Source of the DNA: Kiloniellaceae bacterium
Lineage (GTDB): Bacteria; Pseudomonadota; Alphaproteobacteria; Kiloniellales; Kiloniellaceae
Direction of reading: 5' to 3'
Length of the DNA stretch: 33,424 nucleotides
Assembly: GCA_028280915.1 (NCBI GenBank)
Contig: JANQKX010000135.1
Span: forward strand, 1-33,424
Shown one piece after another: positions 9,669-18,054 of the stretch. Every line of letters starts with the position of its first letter. Within the stretch, counting starts at the first letter, position 1. The notes below the pieces were generated by a model. It saw nothing but the letters and a program-made list of their open reading frames with translations. It had not been told where the DNA came from and made no database searches. The position numbers and the translations under genes are program-made.

Positions 9669-10160
9669 TTAATCGGAGTCGCCGGTCTTGTGCAGCTGGG
9701 TCATGAGGTGTCCGGCGGTCTGGTAAACCGGCTCCAGGCCGTCCTTGGCCAGATTGGAGGCCATCTCGGTCATGCGGCCGGCATGGGCCACATATTCCTG
9801 CAGGGTCTGCTGGGCCCAATCCTGCTGTACCTGCATGGCATCGGACCAGGTATGGCAGTGGGAGAGAGCCTGGCCCAGATCCGCGTCGTGCTGCAGGCGG
9901 CTGTTGAGAAAGCTCATCATTTCCCCGTTATAGGCGACGATACCATTGCTATAGGCCTGCATGGCGTTGGCGAAGGCGGTCATGGCGTCGCTGTTGACGG
10001 CCGCCCGCTGCGCCACGGGCGCCTGTGGGGTGGTTTTTGGCGCTGAGTTGGTTTTTGGCACTGGATCGGCTTTTTGCACCGGGGCGCTTTGTGCCCGAGT
10101 TTGCTTGGCGGCGGCGGGCTTGGCAGCCGGGGTGCGGCGGGACCGGGTGGATTTTTGCAT
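9669..10160 (-). CDS. Phasin-like protein
   Basis: Lys/Ala/Pro-rich N-terminus followed by 'FANAMQAYSNGIVAYNGEMMSFLNSRLQHDADLGQALSHCHTWSDAMQVQQDWAQQTLQEYVAHAGRMTEMASNLAKDG', phasin_2-like. ORF extends to 10175; MQKSTRSRR start preferred. Confidence 0.75.
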   Translation of the reverse strand: MQKSTRSRRTPAAKPAAAKQTRAQSAPVQKADPVPKTNSAPKTTPQAPVAQRAAVNSDAMTAFANAMQAYSNGIVAYNGEMMSFLNSRLQHDADLGQALSHCHTWSDAMQVQQDWAQQTLQEYVAHAGRMTEMASNLAKDGLEPVYQTAGHLMTQLHKTGDSD

Positions 10161-10471
10161 GGCGTTCCTCCTCATGCGAACAAGATTGCTATTAGGACGC
10201 GGCGCCGAGGTCGAAGCGTTATGGTGTCACGATTAAACCGCATTTCCGCAGCCCTGGATTCGTACAGCAGACATCATGGCTTGGCACACAAGCCTTGAAC
10301 TCTTTCGCCAGGTCGCAAGTGGAATTGGGCTGTTGGCCGCCCATTGTTCGCTGGTCAAACCGGCCCGTCACCTCCGGGCGGTCAAGGTTCGACTCAGGTG
10401 ATAAGAGAAACTTAGGGAGTCGCTGGACGCGGGTCAATGAGGGTTTGGTACGAAAAATTGATCAAGCTCAA

Positions 10472-10506
10472 TGAGGCCTTTCCGCCGCCGGGATAGGCTT
10501 TTTTTA
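10472..10506 (+). terminator. Possible imperfect stem-loop with T7 tract
   Basis: 'gcctttccgccgccgggataggcttttttt': imperfect GCCTtTCC/GGAtAGGC stem followed by seven T's. Confidence 0.4.
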
Positions 10507-10538
10507 GCTTGTGGCCCCACTGAACAGGAACTTTTCCG

Positions 10539-10661
10539 GTGAGCCTTCACAAACGCATTCTGGAATGGCAAGCAGCCCACCCCACCGCCACCTGGCTCTT
10601 TTGGGCGGTGGTCTGGGGCCTGGTGATCGCCTTTTTGATCTGGCCTAAAGCCGTGGGGTGA
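10539..10661 (+). CDS. 40-aa putative membrane microprotein
   Basis: GTG start with upstream 'aggaa'; (M)SLHKRILEWQAAHPTATWLFWAVVWGLVIAFLIWPKAVG*; single hydrophobic Trp-rich helix. Confidence 0.5.
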   Translation: MSLHKRILEWQAAHPTATWLFWAVVWGLVIAFLIWPKAVG

Positions 10662-10691
10662 GCCGGCCAACGCACGACCATGAGCGCGACT

Positions 10692-12002
10692 CTAATCGTA
10701 GCGGGCCTGATCGTAGACTTCGAAGGGCCATTGCTCGTCGGGAAAATACTTGCGCAGGCGCCAATCGCACGCCCGGGCGTGACCTTCCATGCCTTCCACT
10801 CGGGAAAGGCGGGAGGCGACGGCGCTGAAGTCCCGGTTTGCCTGCTGATCCAGGTGCTGATAGGTCAGCACCTTCATGAACTTGTGCACGTTCAGTCCGC
10901 CGCTGTAACGGCCGGCCCGTTTGGTGGGCAGGATATGGTTGGTGCCCGAGCATTTGTCACCGTGAGAGACGGTGCTGCCTTCGCCCAGGAACAGGGAGCC
11001 ATAATTCTTGAGGTTGGCTTTCCACCAGGGCAGTTCGGCGGCGATGATCTGCAGGTGTTCGGGGGCATAGTGATCGCTGATCTCCACGGCCTCCTCGCGG
11101 GTGTCGCAAACATAGATCTCGCCCCAATCACGCCAGGCCGCCAGCACCACGTCGGCGTTCGGCATGTCTTGTGCGACCTTCGGCATGAGCGCCGCCACCG
11201 CCGCGCCGAGCCCCGGCGAGGTGGTGAACAGCCAAACCGGCGAGTTGGGTCCGTGCTCGGCCTGTGACGCCAGATCCACGGCGACGGTCATGGGATCCGC
11301 GCTGTCATCGGCGATGATCGCCGATTCGGTCGGTCCGGCGAAGACGTCAATGCCCACCCGGCCGAAGAGGATGCGCTTGGCCTCGGCCACATAGGCGTTG
11401 CCCGGCCCGACGATGATGTCGGCCTCACGGCCGGTGAAAAGCCCCATGGCCATGCTGGCCACGGCGTGCACGCCGCCCATCTCCAAGATCACATCGGCCC
11501 CGGCCAGGTCCATGGCATAGGTGACCGCCGGATTGATGCTATCGCCCCGGGGCGGGGAGCAGGCCACGATGAACTCCACGCCGGCGACCTTGGCGGTGGC
11601 CACGCTCATGATGGCCGAGGCGGCGTGGGCATAACGGCCGCCGGGCACGTAGCAGCCCGCGCATTGCACCGGCAGGACCCGCTGGCCAAGCCGCACGCCG
11701 GGCCGGGTCTCGATCTCGAATTCCTGCAGGCTGTCCTTTTGCGCCTCGGCGAACTGGCGCACCTGGTCGTGGGCGAACTGAATGTCATCGCGCACCTGCT
11801 GGGGCACCTGGGCAATGAGTTGCGCTTTCTTTTCCGCGCTCAATACAAAGTCACCGGTCCAGCCGTCCAGTTTCTCGGCATAAAACCGCACCGCCGCCTC
11901 GCCGCGATTTTCGATGTCCGCCAACATGCTCTCGACGGTTTGCCGGACTTTCTCGTCTTGTTCTTCCGCGGCGCCTTGCGGTTTTTTCAAATGCTCTATC
12001 AC
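10692..12002 (-). CDS. Histidinol dehydrogenase family protein, HpsN-like (sulfopropanediol dehydrogenase-like) subgroup
   Basis: 'CAGCYVPGGRYAHAASAIMSVATAKVAGV', 'IIVGPGNAYVAEAKRILFGRVGIDVFAGPTE', 'HGDKCSGTNHILPTKRAGRYSGGLNVHKFMK' typical of HisD-fold enzymes of the HpsN type; gene context is transport rather than his biosynthesis. Confidence 0.85.
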   Translation of the reverse strand: MIEHLKKPQGAAEEQDEKVRQTVESMLADIENRGEAAVRFYAEKLDGWTGDFVLSAEKKAQLIAQVPQQVRDDIQFAHDQVRQFAEAQKDSLQEFEIETRPGVRLGQRVLPVQCAGCYVPGGRYAHAASAIMSVATAKVAGVEFIVACSPPRGDSINPAVTYAMDLAGADVILEMGGVHAVASMAMGLFTGREADIIVGPGNAYVAEAKRILFGRVGIDVFAGPTESAIIADDSADPMTVAVDLASQAEHGPNSPVWLFTTSPGLGAAVAALMPKVAQDMPNADVVLAAWRDWGEIYVCDTREEAVEISDHYAPEHLQIIAAELPWWKANLKNYGSLFLGEGSTVSHGDKCSGTNHILPTKRAGRYSGGLNVHKFMKVLTYQHLDQQANRDFSAVASRLSRVEGMEGHARACDWRLRKYFPDEQWPFEVYDQARYD

Positions 12003-12072
12003 TCGGTTTCTCCCCGACCCATCTCCTGAGCCGCTTTCTCTTTACTAAGTTACTGCTTAGCTGCGCTTCGCA

Positions 12073-12109
12073 CGGCGAGCCCGGCCCGTGCGGTGCGCCG
12101 GGCTCGCCG
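12073..12109. repeat. 13-bp perfect inverted repeat (intercistronic stem-loop) between permease and dehydrogenase genes
   Basis: CGGCGAGCCCGGC (12073-12085) / GCCGGGCTCGCCG (12097-12109), 11-nt loop. Confidence 0.8.
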
Positions 12110-12131
12110 ATTGCCGCAACCCTTAAGTCCC

Positions 12132-13721
12132 TTACTTCTGATCCGCCCGCCTGAAGGCGCCTTGCACGATCCGGTCGATCACCATGGCGCAGAACAGGAT
12201 GGCGAAGCCGCCCAGCAGGCCGGGACCCTTGGCGGCGTACTGCAGTGCCTCGAGGATGACTTTCCCGAGCCCGCCGCCGCCGATCAGCGAGATGATGACC
12301 ACCATGGACAGGCACATCAAAATGGTCTGATTGACGCCGGCCATGATCGACGGCAAGGCGAGCGGGATCTCCACGTCCTTCAGCAGCTGCCGGCGGGAGG
12401 CACCGAAGGCCACCGCCGCTTCCTTGATGCTGTCGGGCACCCCGCGCATGCCCAGTGCCGTCAAGCGGATCACCGGCGGCATGCCGAAAATGATCGTGGC
12501 CAGGATCCCCGGCGGATTGCCGGTGCCGAAAAAGGCGATGATCGGGATCAGATAAACGAAGGCGGGCAGGGTCTGCATGAGGTCCAGGACCGGCTCCGCC
12601 GTCCTGTAGGCCCGCATGGACTTGCCGAACCATATGCCAAGGGGAATGCCGATCACCACGCAGATCAACACCGATGCCCCCACCAGGGCGACCGTTTCCA
12701 TGGCGATCTCCCAATAACCCAGAAGGGCGATGTAGGCGAGGGCGGCTGCGGTGAATATGGCGACCCTCGGCCCCGCCGAGCGCCAGGCGACCACGCAGAT
12801 CACCACCATCACCACCGGCCAAGGTGTGCCGATCAAGGCGATGGTCAAGGCATCCAAGACCGATCGCACGCCGGCGGTCACGCTGTCGAAGGTGCCGGCG
12901 CCCGCCTGCGCGGCGGCGTCGATGCGGGCTTCCAGCCAGGTTGCCGTTTCGGTGTAGATGGTTTCGTTGGTCATGCCGAAAACATCATGGGAGATGGCTT
13001 TTTCCGGGAAGGCGTTCAACACCTCCAAGGGGCTGTCGACCGTGAACTTGTAGATCGTGAGCGGCGCGATCAGGAGCAGGAGCACCACCGCCAAAATCAC
13101 GTTCTTGGGCTTGCGGCCGCTTTCCACCGATTTTTGGTCAATCCGCCATTTGGAATATTGCTTTTCATAGGCAACGTTCGCGTAGAAGCCTTGAGCCAGC
13201 TTGAACAGCAGTAAAAATCCCAGGCCCGTCAGCAGGATCTGCAGCCCCTCGGCGTTCAAGGCGGCAGCCTGGGCCTCGCTTTTTTCGGCCGCCTTGGTGA
13301 TGTTGTCGGCCAGTTTTTCAAATCGGGTCGGGTCTTCACCTGCCTCTTTCGCGGCGGTCGCCCGTTCGATGAACTCGGCGGCGCGCTCGCGCTGTTTTTC
13401 CGCCCGTTCCACGAACTCGGCGCCCGGGTCGCCCCAGAGGCCGCGGCCGATCTGCACCCAGGCGATCATTTCCAGGATCAAGAAACCCCAGAACATGCCC
13501 CAGACCGCCCGCGCACCGGCCCACAAGGGCCCCAGCACCGCGGCGGCGATGTTGAAGGTATTGGGCGGCAGCCCGGTGGCGGAGTGAATCTTGTGAAAAG
13601 CACCCACATAATAGTCGCCATTGGTTTCGGCGAATTCGCGGATCGACGCGTCGAGAGCTTCGGTGTCGATTTCCACATCCGAGGCGGCGACGATGCCAAC
13701 CTCTGTTGTTTCGACGCTCAT
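12132..13721 (-). CDS. ProW/OpuAB-type ABC transporter permease with an unusual N-terminal extension
   Basis: C-terminal BPD inner membrane module ('GIPLGIWFGKSMRAYRTAEPVLDLMQTLPAFVYLIPIIAFFGTGNPPGILATIIFGMPPVIRLTALGMRGVP'); N-terminal ~200 aa are extra. Confidence 0.9.
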   Translation of the reverse strand: MSVETTEVGIVAASDVEIDTEALDASIREFAETNGDYYVGAFHKIHSATGLPPNTFNIAAAVLGPLWAGARAVWGMFWGFLILEMIAWVQIGRGLWGDPGAEFVERAEKQRERAAEFIERATAAKEAGEDPTRFEKLADNITKAAEKSEAQAAALNAEGLQILLTGLGFLLLFKLAQGFYANVAYEKQYSKWRIDQKSVESGRKPKNVILAVVLLLLIAPLTIYKFTVDSPLEVLNAFPEKAISHDVFGMTNETIYTETATWLEARIDAAAQAGAGTFDSVTAGVRSVLDALTIALIGTPWPVVMVVICVVAWRSAGPRVAIFTAAALAYIALLGYWEIAMETVALVGASVLICVVIGIPLGIWFGKSMRAYRTAEPVLDLMQTLPAFVYLIPIIAFFGTGNPPGILATIIFGMPPVIRLTALGMRGVPDSIKEAAVAFGASRRQLLKDVEIPLALPSIMAGVNQTILMCLSMVVIISLIGGGGLGKVILEALQYAAKGPGLLGGFAILFCAMVIDRIVQGAFRRADQK

Positions 13722-14752
13722 TCCTTACCTCCCTGGATGCCGCGCAGCAGACGCGGCTTGGTGACAATGCCGATCTCTTTGTCGCCGGCCGTGATGACCA
13801 CGGGCAGATCGGTGCCCACCGCAAGGTCGATGAGCTGATCCAGATCGGCCCCTTCGTCGGCCCGCGGCGCGCCGTCGAGCGATCCGCTATATTTGGACAG
13901 AGGCTCCACGATGGAGTGGGCCTTGACCAGCTTGAGCTTCGAGATGCCCTGCACGAACTCGCGCACGTAGTCGTCGGCGGGATTCATGACGATTTCCTCG
14001 GGCGAGCCGATCTGCACGATCACACCGTCTTTCATGATGGCGATGCGGTGGCCGATGCGGATCGCCTCGTCCAGATCGTGGGTGATGAAGAGCGTGGTCT
14101 TTTTGAGATGGGCCACCAGCGCCTTGAACTGATCTTGCAACTGCAGGCGGATGAGGGGATCGAGCGCCGAAAAGGGCTCGTCCATCAACAGCACTTCCGG
14201 GTCCGAGGCCAAGGCCCGCGCGATGCCGACCCGCTGCTGCATGCCGCCGGACAGCTCCCGCGGCAGGCGGTCCTCATAGCCGACCAGGTTCACCAGTTCC
14301 AGGGTGTGGTCGGACACCGCCCAGCGTTTGGACTTGGGAACCCCCCGGATCTCCAAGGGATAGCCCACGTTGTCCCGAACCGACCGGTGCGGCAACAAGG
14401 CCATGTGCTGGAACACCATGCCGATCTGGCGGGCCCGAACTTCCCGGAGTTCGGCTTCCTTGAGGGACGAAATGTCCCGGCCCAATACATTGATCACACC
14501 GGACGTGGGTTCGATCAGGCGATTGATATGGCGCACCAAGGTGGATTTGCCGGAACCCGACAGCCCCATGATGCAAAAGATCTCGCCCCGTTGGACCTGA
14601 AAGGTCGCGTCCTGTACCCCCACGACACAGGCAAAACGTTCCAAAACCTCAGGCTTGCCGATACCTTCGCTTTTAACCGCCGCCATCGCTTCTTGCGAGC
14701 GGGCACCGAAGATCTTCCAGACCCCCTGTAAGTCTACGACGATCTCTTCCAT
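13718..14752 (-). CDS. ProV-type quaternary amine ABC transporter ATP-binding protein
   Basis: Walker A 'GLSGSGKSTLVRHINRLIEPTSG', signature 'LSGGMQQRVGIARALASDPEVLLMDEPFSALDP', H-loop 'ITHDLDEAIRIGHRIAIMKDG'; 4-bp overlap with permease. Confidence 0.95.
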   Translation of the reverse strand: MEEIVVDLQGVWKIFGARSQEAMAAVKSEGIGKPEVLERFACVVGVQDATFQVQRGEIFCIMGLSGSGKSTLVRHINRLIEPTSGVINVLGRDISSLKEAELREVRARQIGMVFQHMALLPHRSVRDNVGYPLEIRGVPKSKRWAVSDHTLELVNLVGYEDRLPRELSGGMQQRVGIARALASDPEVLLMDEPFSALDPLIRLQLQDQFKALVAHLKKTTLFITHDLDEAIRIGHRIAIMKDGVIVQIGSPEEIVMNPADDYVREFVQGISKLKLVKAHSIVEPLSKYSGSLDGAPRADEGADLDQLIDLAVGTDLPVVITAGDKEIGIVTKPRLLRGIQGGKE

Positions 14753-14778
14753 GCCGTCGTCTCCTTTCTGGAAAAGAG

Positions 14779-14809
14779 ACCGGCCGCCTGCGGGATGCGG
14801 GCGGCCGGT
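14779..14809. repeat. 10-bp perfect inverted repeat (intercistronic stem-loop) between binding-protein and ATPase genes
   Basis: ACCGGCCGCC (14779-14788) / GGCGGCCGGT (14800-14809). Confidence 0.8.
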
Positions 14810-14819
14810 TTTGCGAGCT

Positions 14820-15779
14820 TTATTCAGTCAGCCAACCAAGAACCACGTCCTCGTTTTCGCTGACCCATTCATTGGCGTATTCCGCCGGGTCTTTTTTGTC
14901 GATGACGAGCGCGTAGGTCATGGCCGAGACCGTATCGGTGTCCAGCTTCATGTTCTTGAACAGCGTCGCCACTTCCGGATGGCTGTCTTCAATGGCCTTG
15001 GCATAGTGCAGGTGCAGATAGGCCGTGTCCCAAGCCATGCCGGCTTCCGATTTCTCCAGCCAGGCCGGATCGTCGGTCGGCTGAATCACGTTCCACTTGG
15101 CCGCGTCATAGGGCGGCTCTTCGAGGATCTGCAGGTCATGCAGCACGAAGACATAGTGAGGCGTGTAGCAGAACCCGACCCAGGGCTTATTGCCCTTGAC
15201 CGCGTTGTCCAGGTTCGCATAGGCCAAGGTCTCGTCGCTTTCGGTCAGCTCGAAGGTCTGGTCATAGCCATAGGACTTGGCCCGGACCTTCTCCACATTG
15301 GTGGAGGCCCAGCCGGGTGCGCCGATCCAGAGTTCACCCTTGCCGTCGCCATTGGTATCGAACAAGGCCGCGACTTCCGGATTGGAAAGGTCGTCGATGG
15401 AGGTGATGTTGTGTTCGTCGGCAAAAGCCTTTGGAACGCACATGCCCTGGAAAGCCTCGACGCCGTTCGGATTGGCCGCGACCGTGCCCTTGTCCTTCAC
15501 ATAGGTATCGTGCAGGTTCTGCTGGTTGGGCATCCACACTTCCGGATGCGCATGCATGGACCCCTTGTCCATCGCTTCAAACACGATGGGGTTGGTGCCG
15601 TTCTGCAGCTCCACTTCAAGACCCAGGTTCTGTTCGATGACGACCTTCAAGACGTTGGCGGTCGCCGCGACCGACGGCCAGTTCGGCACCCCAATCACCA
15701 CGTCGGCTGCCTGGGCCGCGACCGGCCCGGATATGGCCATGGCGAAGCCCGCGGCCATTAAAGCTTTTTTCAATTTCAT
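14820..15779 (-). CDS. ProX/OpuAC-type glycine betaine-like ABC transporter substrate-binding protein
   Basis: Signal peptide 'MKLKKALMAAGFAMAISGPVAAQA'; 'DVVIGVPNWPSVAATANVLKVVIEQNLGLEVEL', 'LFDTNGDGKGELWIGAPGWAS', 'WVGFCYTPHYVF'. Confidence 0.93.
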   Translation of the reverse strand: MKLKKALMAAGFAMAISGPVAAQAADVVIGVPNWPSVAATANVLKVVIEQNLGLEVELQNGTNPIVFEAMDKGSMHAHPEVWMPNQQNLHDTYVKDKGTVAANPNGVEAFQGMCVPKAFADEHNITSIDDLSNPEVAALFDTNGDGKGELWIGAPGWASTNVEKVRAKSYGYDQTFELTESDETLAYANLDNAVKGNKPWVGFCYTPHYVFVLHDLQILEEPPYDAAKWNVIQPTDDPAWLEKSEAGMAWDTAYLHLHYAKAIEDSHPEVATLFKNMKLDTDTVSAMTYALVIDKKDPAEYANEWVSENEDVVLGWLTE

Positions 15780-15807
15780 CGTATCGCTCTCCTATTTGTG
15801 ATCACTT

Positions 15808-15833
15808 CAGGTTTTATCCACAGGTTTTATCCA
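15808..15833. repeat. Perfect 13-bp tandem duplication upstream of the proX-like gene
   Basis: CAGGTTTTATCCA x2 (15808-15820, 15821-15833). Confidence 0.85.
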
Positions 15834-16015
15834 CGAGGGGCTTTTTGCCAACGGCGTTTGCTCGCCGCGAACATAGTCGTAAAGCTTGGGCTGGACCTGG
15901 CCGATCGACACCTCCCCATCCGGCGCTTTTTTTGGCTCGATTAGGTGCGGGTCGGCTTGTTTTGCGCCCGCGTTGGCTCTTTGCACCGGATAAAAGACGC
16001 TAGCACTGGAATTAT

Positions 16016-16063
16016 GTTTCGCATATGCTGAAACTTGTATTCTTGGTTTCATAAACATGAAAC
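16016..16063. promoter_or_regulatory. Putative LysR operator: two GTTTC-n-GAAAC inverted repeats
   Basis: GTTTC-gcatatgct-GAAAC (16016-16034) and GTTTCAT-aaac-ATGAAAC (16046-16063) in the divergent proX/lysR region. Confidence 0.55.
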
Positions 16064-16070
16064 ATTGATC

Positions 16071-16991
16071 ATGCGGCAAAAAGCCTTTCTGGGTCGCGTG
16101 AGCGACATTGATATTCGGCTGCTCCGGGTGTTTCGCGCGGTCGCCGCTTGCGGCGGCGTGACGGCGGCGGAACTAGAACTGAACATCGGTCGCTCCACCA
16201 TCAGTCGGCATTTGAGCGACCTGGAGCTGCGCTTGGCGGTCAAACTCTGCGACCGGGGGCCGGGGGGCTTTTCCCTGACGCCCGAGGGCGAGCAGGTCCT
16301 TGAGGCCTCGACCCGTCTCATGTCCGCCATCAACAGCTTTCAGTCGGATATCGACAAAGTGCATCAACGGCTCTCCGGCCATTTGTCATTTGCCCTCTTC
16401 GACAAGACGATCACCAATCCCCGGGCGCACCTGCCCCAGGCCATTGCCCTCTTCGATGAAATCGCCCCGGCCGTGAGCATCGAGGTTCATGCCGTGGCGG
16501 TCAACGTAATCGAAAACGGCGTGCTCACGGGTCAATTCGACCTGGCCATCGTCCCCACCCATCGCCAGTCCAGCAGCCTGCGGTACTGTCCGTTGTATAA
16601 AGAGCAGATGTACCTTTATTGCGGTGAAGGGCATACTTTGTTCGATCGGGCCGCGGGCCGGATCTCGCGCCATGACATCCAGCAGAGCAAGTATGCCGGC
16701 ATCGGTTTTCATTCGCCGAACATGACCAACAGCCATAGCTTCAAACTAAAACGCAACGCGGATGTTTATGACGAGGAGGCCTTGGCCGCCCTCGTGCTCT
16801 CGGGGCGCTACATCGGCTTTTTGCCCGATCACTATGCCAGGAGCTTCGAGGAGCGGGGCATCATGCGCCGCCTGCGCCCGGATTTTTTCAAGTATCAAAG
16901 CGAGCACGCCGCTATCGTGCGCCTGACCCCCAAGCCGTCTCGATTGGTGCTTGAATTCCTCGACTGCCTGCGCCGGGCCCACAACGCCTAA
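16071..16991 (+). CDS. LysR family transcriptional regulator
   Basis: HTH 'IDIRLLRVFRAVAACGGVTAAELELNIGRSTISRHLSDLELRLAVKLCDRGPGGFSLTPEGEQVL'; ATG 16071 preferred over ORF-track start 16035. Confidence 0.93.
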   Translation: MRQKAFLGRVSDIDIRLLRVFRAVAACGGVTAAELELNIGRSTISRHLSDLELRLAVKLCDRGPGGFSLTPEGEQVLEASTRLMSAINSFQSDIDKVHQRLSGHLSFALFDKTITNPRAHLPQAIALFDEIAPAVSIEVHAVAVNVIENGVLTGQFDLAIVPTHRQSSSLRYCPLYKEQMYLYCGEGHTLFDRAAGRISRHDIQQSKYAGIGFHSPNMTNSHSFKLKRNADVYDEEALAALVLSGRYIGFLPDHYARSFEERGIMRRLRPDFFKYQSEHAAIVRLTPKPSRLVLEFLDCLRRAHNA

Positions 16992-17157
16992 ACACACAGT
17001 GTGTGAACCCGCATGATCGGGTCTGAAACAGCAGGACGCCGCCACGGTATCCGCTTGTGGGACTCACTTTTGACGGCGGGGAAGGGTTTGCGCCCCTCCA
17101 CCGGAAACAACGCGGGGCATCAGGTTTGACTTTTCCCGACACGGGCGCTCGTCTCGT

Positions 17158-18048
17158 CTATGGGCCCCGCGCGGCCATCCCTTGAAGCCGCTGGAGCAGC
17201 CAGTGACCGGCCGGGCCAAGATGCCGGGTCTGAGACCAGACAAGATCAATCCCCTGCAAAACATCCGCCTTTTCAAAAGCCAGCTCCAGGGCGACAAGCT
17301 TTTGCGCCGACAGCTCTTCGTCGACGACGGCGCTGTTTAAGCGGGCCCAGCCAATGCCCGCGCAGACCAGATCGACGGTGACGTGTGGACTTTCGAGGAG
17401 CCAGACACGCGGGCTGAGCTTGCGCTTTAGATGGCTGTCGTCATCGGGATTTCGACTGTGCGGAATGAGCTGCCTGAACTGGCTCAACGTGAGTTCCGTC
17501 AGCGGCTGCAGCGGGACGAGCGGGTAATCCGGACTGCACACCGTGATCAGTTGCGAATGGCCGATGCCTCGAAAATGAAATCCCTTCGGCAAGGTTTCCG
17601 GCGCGATCATGACGCCCATGTCGGCCCGGCCGTCTCGCACCAGTTGTCCGGCATCGCTGCTTCCCGGGTCCAACAGTTCCAGGGTCACAAAGGGAAACCT
17701 GCTTTCGAAGTCCGAGAGAATCGGCAGGAGGGAGGGCGACCAAACGCTTTGGTCGATCGCCACACAGAGGTGGGTTTCCGAATGCGCGCCGAGGGCTGTG
17801 GCATGTGCGGTGAACTGACCGTGGCTTCTGAGGATGTACTCCGCGTCCGCCAGCAAAGAAGACCCCGCCTCGGTCAGGGTTGGATTGCGCGTGCTGCGGT
17901 CGAAGAGGTCAAAGCCGATGTCGATTTCCAGATTGATCACCGCGCTGCTAATGGTCGACTGGGCTTTGCCCAGGTGACGTGCCGCCGCGGAGAACGACCC
18001 CATCCTCGCGGTGGTGACAAAGGCTTCAAGTTGCTCGGCATTTGCCAT
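17158..18048 (-). CDS. LysR family transcriptional regulator
   Basis: 'MANAEQLEAFVTTARMGSFSAAARHLGKAQSTISSAVINLEIDIGFDLFDRSTRNPTLTEAGSSLLADA'. Confidence 0.95.
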   Translation of the reverse strand: MANAEQLEAFVTTARMGSFSAAARHLGKAQSTISSAVINLEIDIGFDLFDRSTRNPTLTEAGSSLLADAEYILRSHGQFTAHATALGAHSETHLCVAIDQSVWSPSLLPILSDFESRFPFVTLELLDPGSSDAGQLVRDGRADMGVMIAPETLPKGFHFRGIGHSQLITVCSPDYPLVPLQPLTELTLSQFRQLIPHSRNPDDDSHLKRKLSPRVWLLESPHVTVDLVCAGIGWARLNSAVVDEELSAQKLVALELAFEKADVLQGIDLVWSQTRHLGPAGHWLLQRLQGMAARGP

Positions 18049-18054
18049 TTGATC

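Noticed and set aside
10362-10400. 'caaggttcgactcagg' looks like a tRNA T-arm (GGTTCGAcTC)
   Set aside because: No matching stem, no anticodon or acceptor arm could be fitted around it.
15330-15372. EF-hand-like loop 'DTNGDGKGELW' in the ProX-like protein
   Set aside because: A comparable DTNGDGK segment occurs in E. coli ProX, so it supports the family call and is not a new feature.
15807-16079. 90-aa minus ORF (MPHDQCFMFMKPRIQ...) in the lysR/proX intergenic region
   Set aside because: Overlaps the predicted divergent promoter, palindromes and tandem duplication; no recognised motif, so likely spurious.
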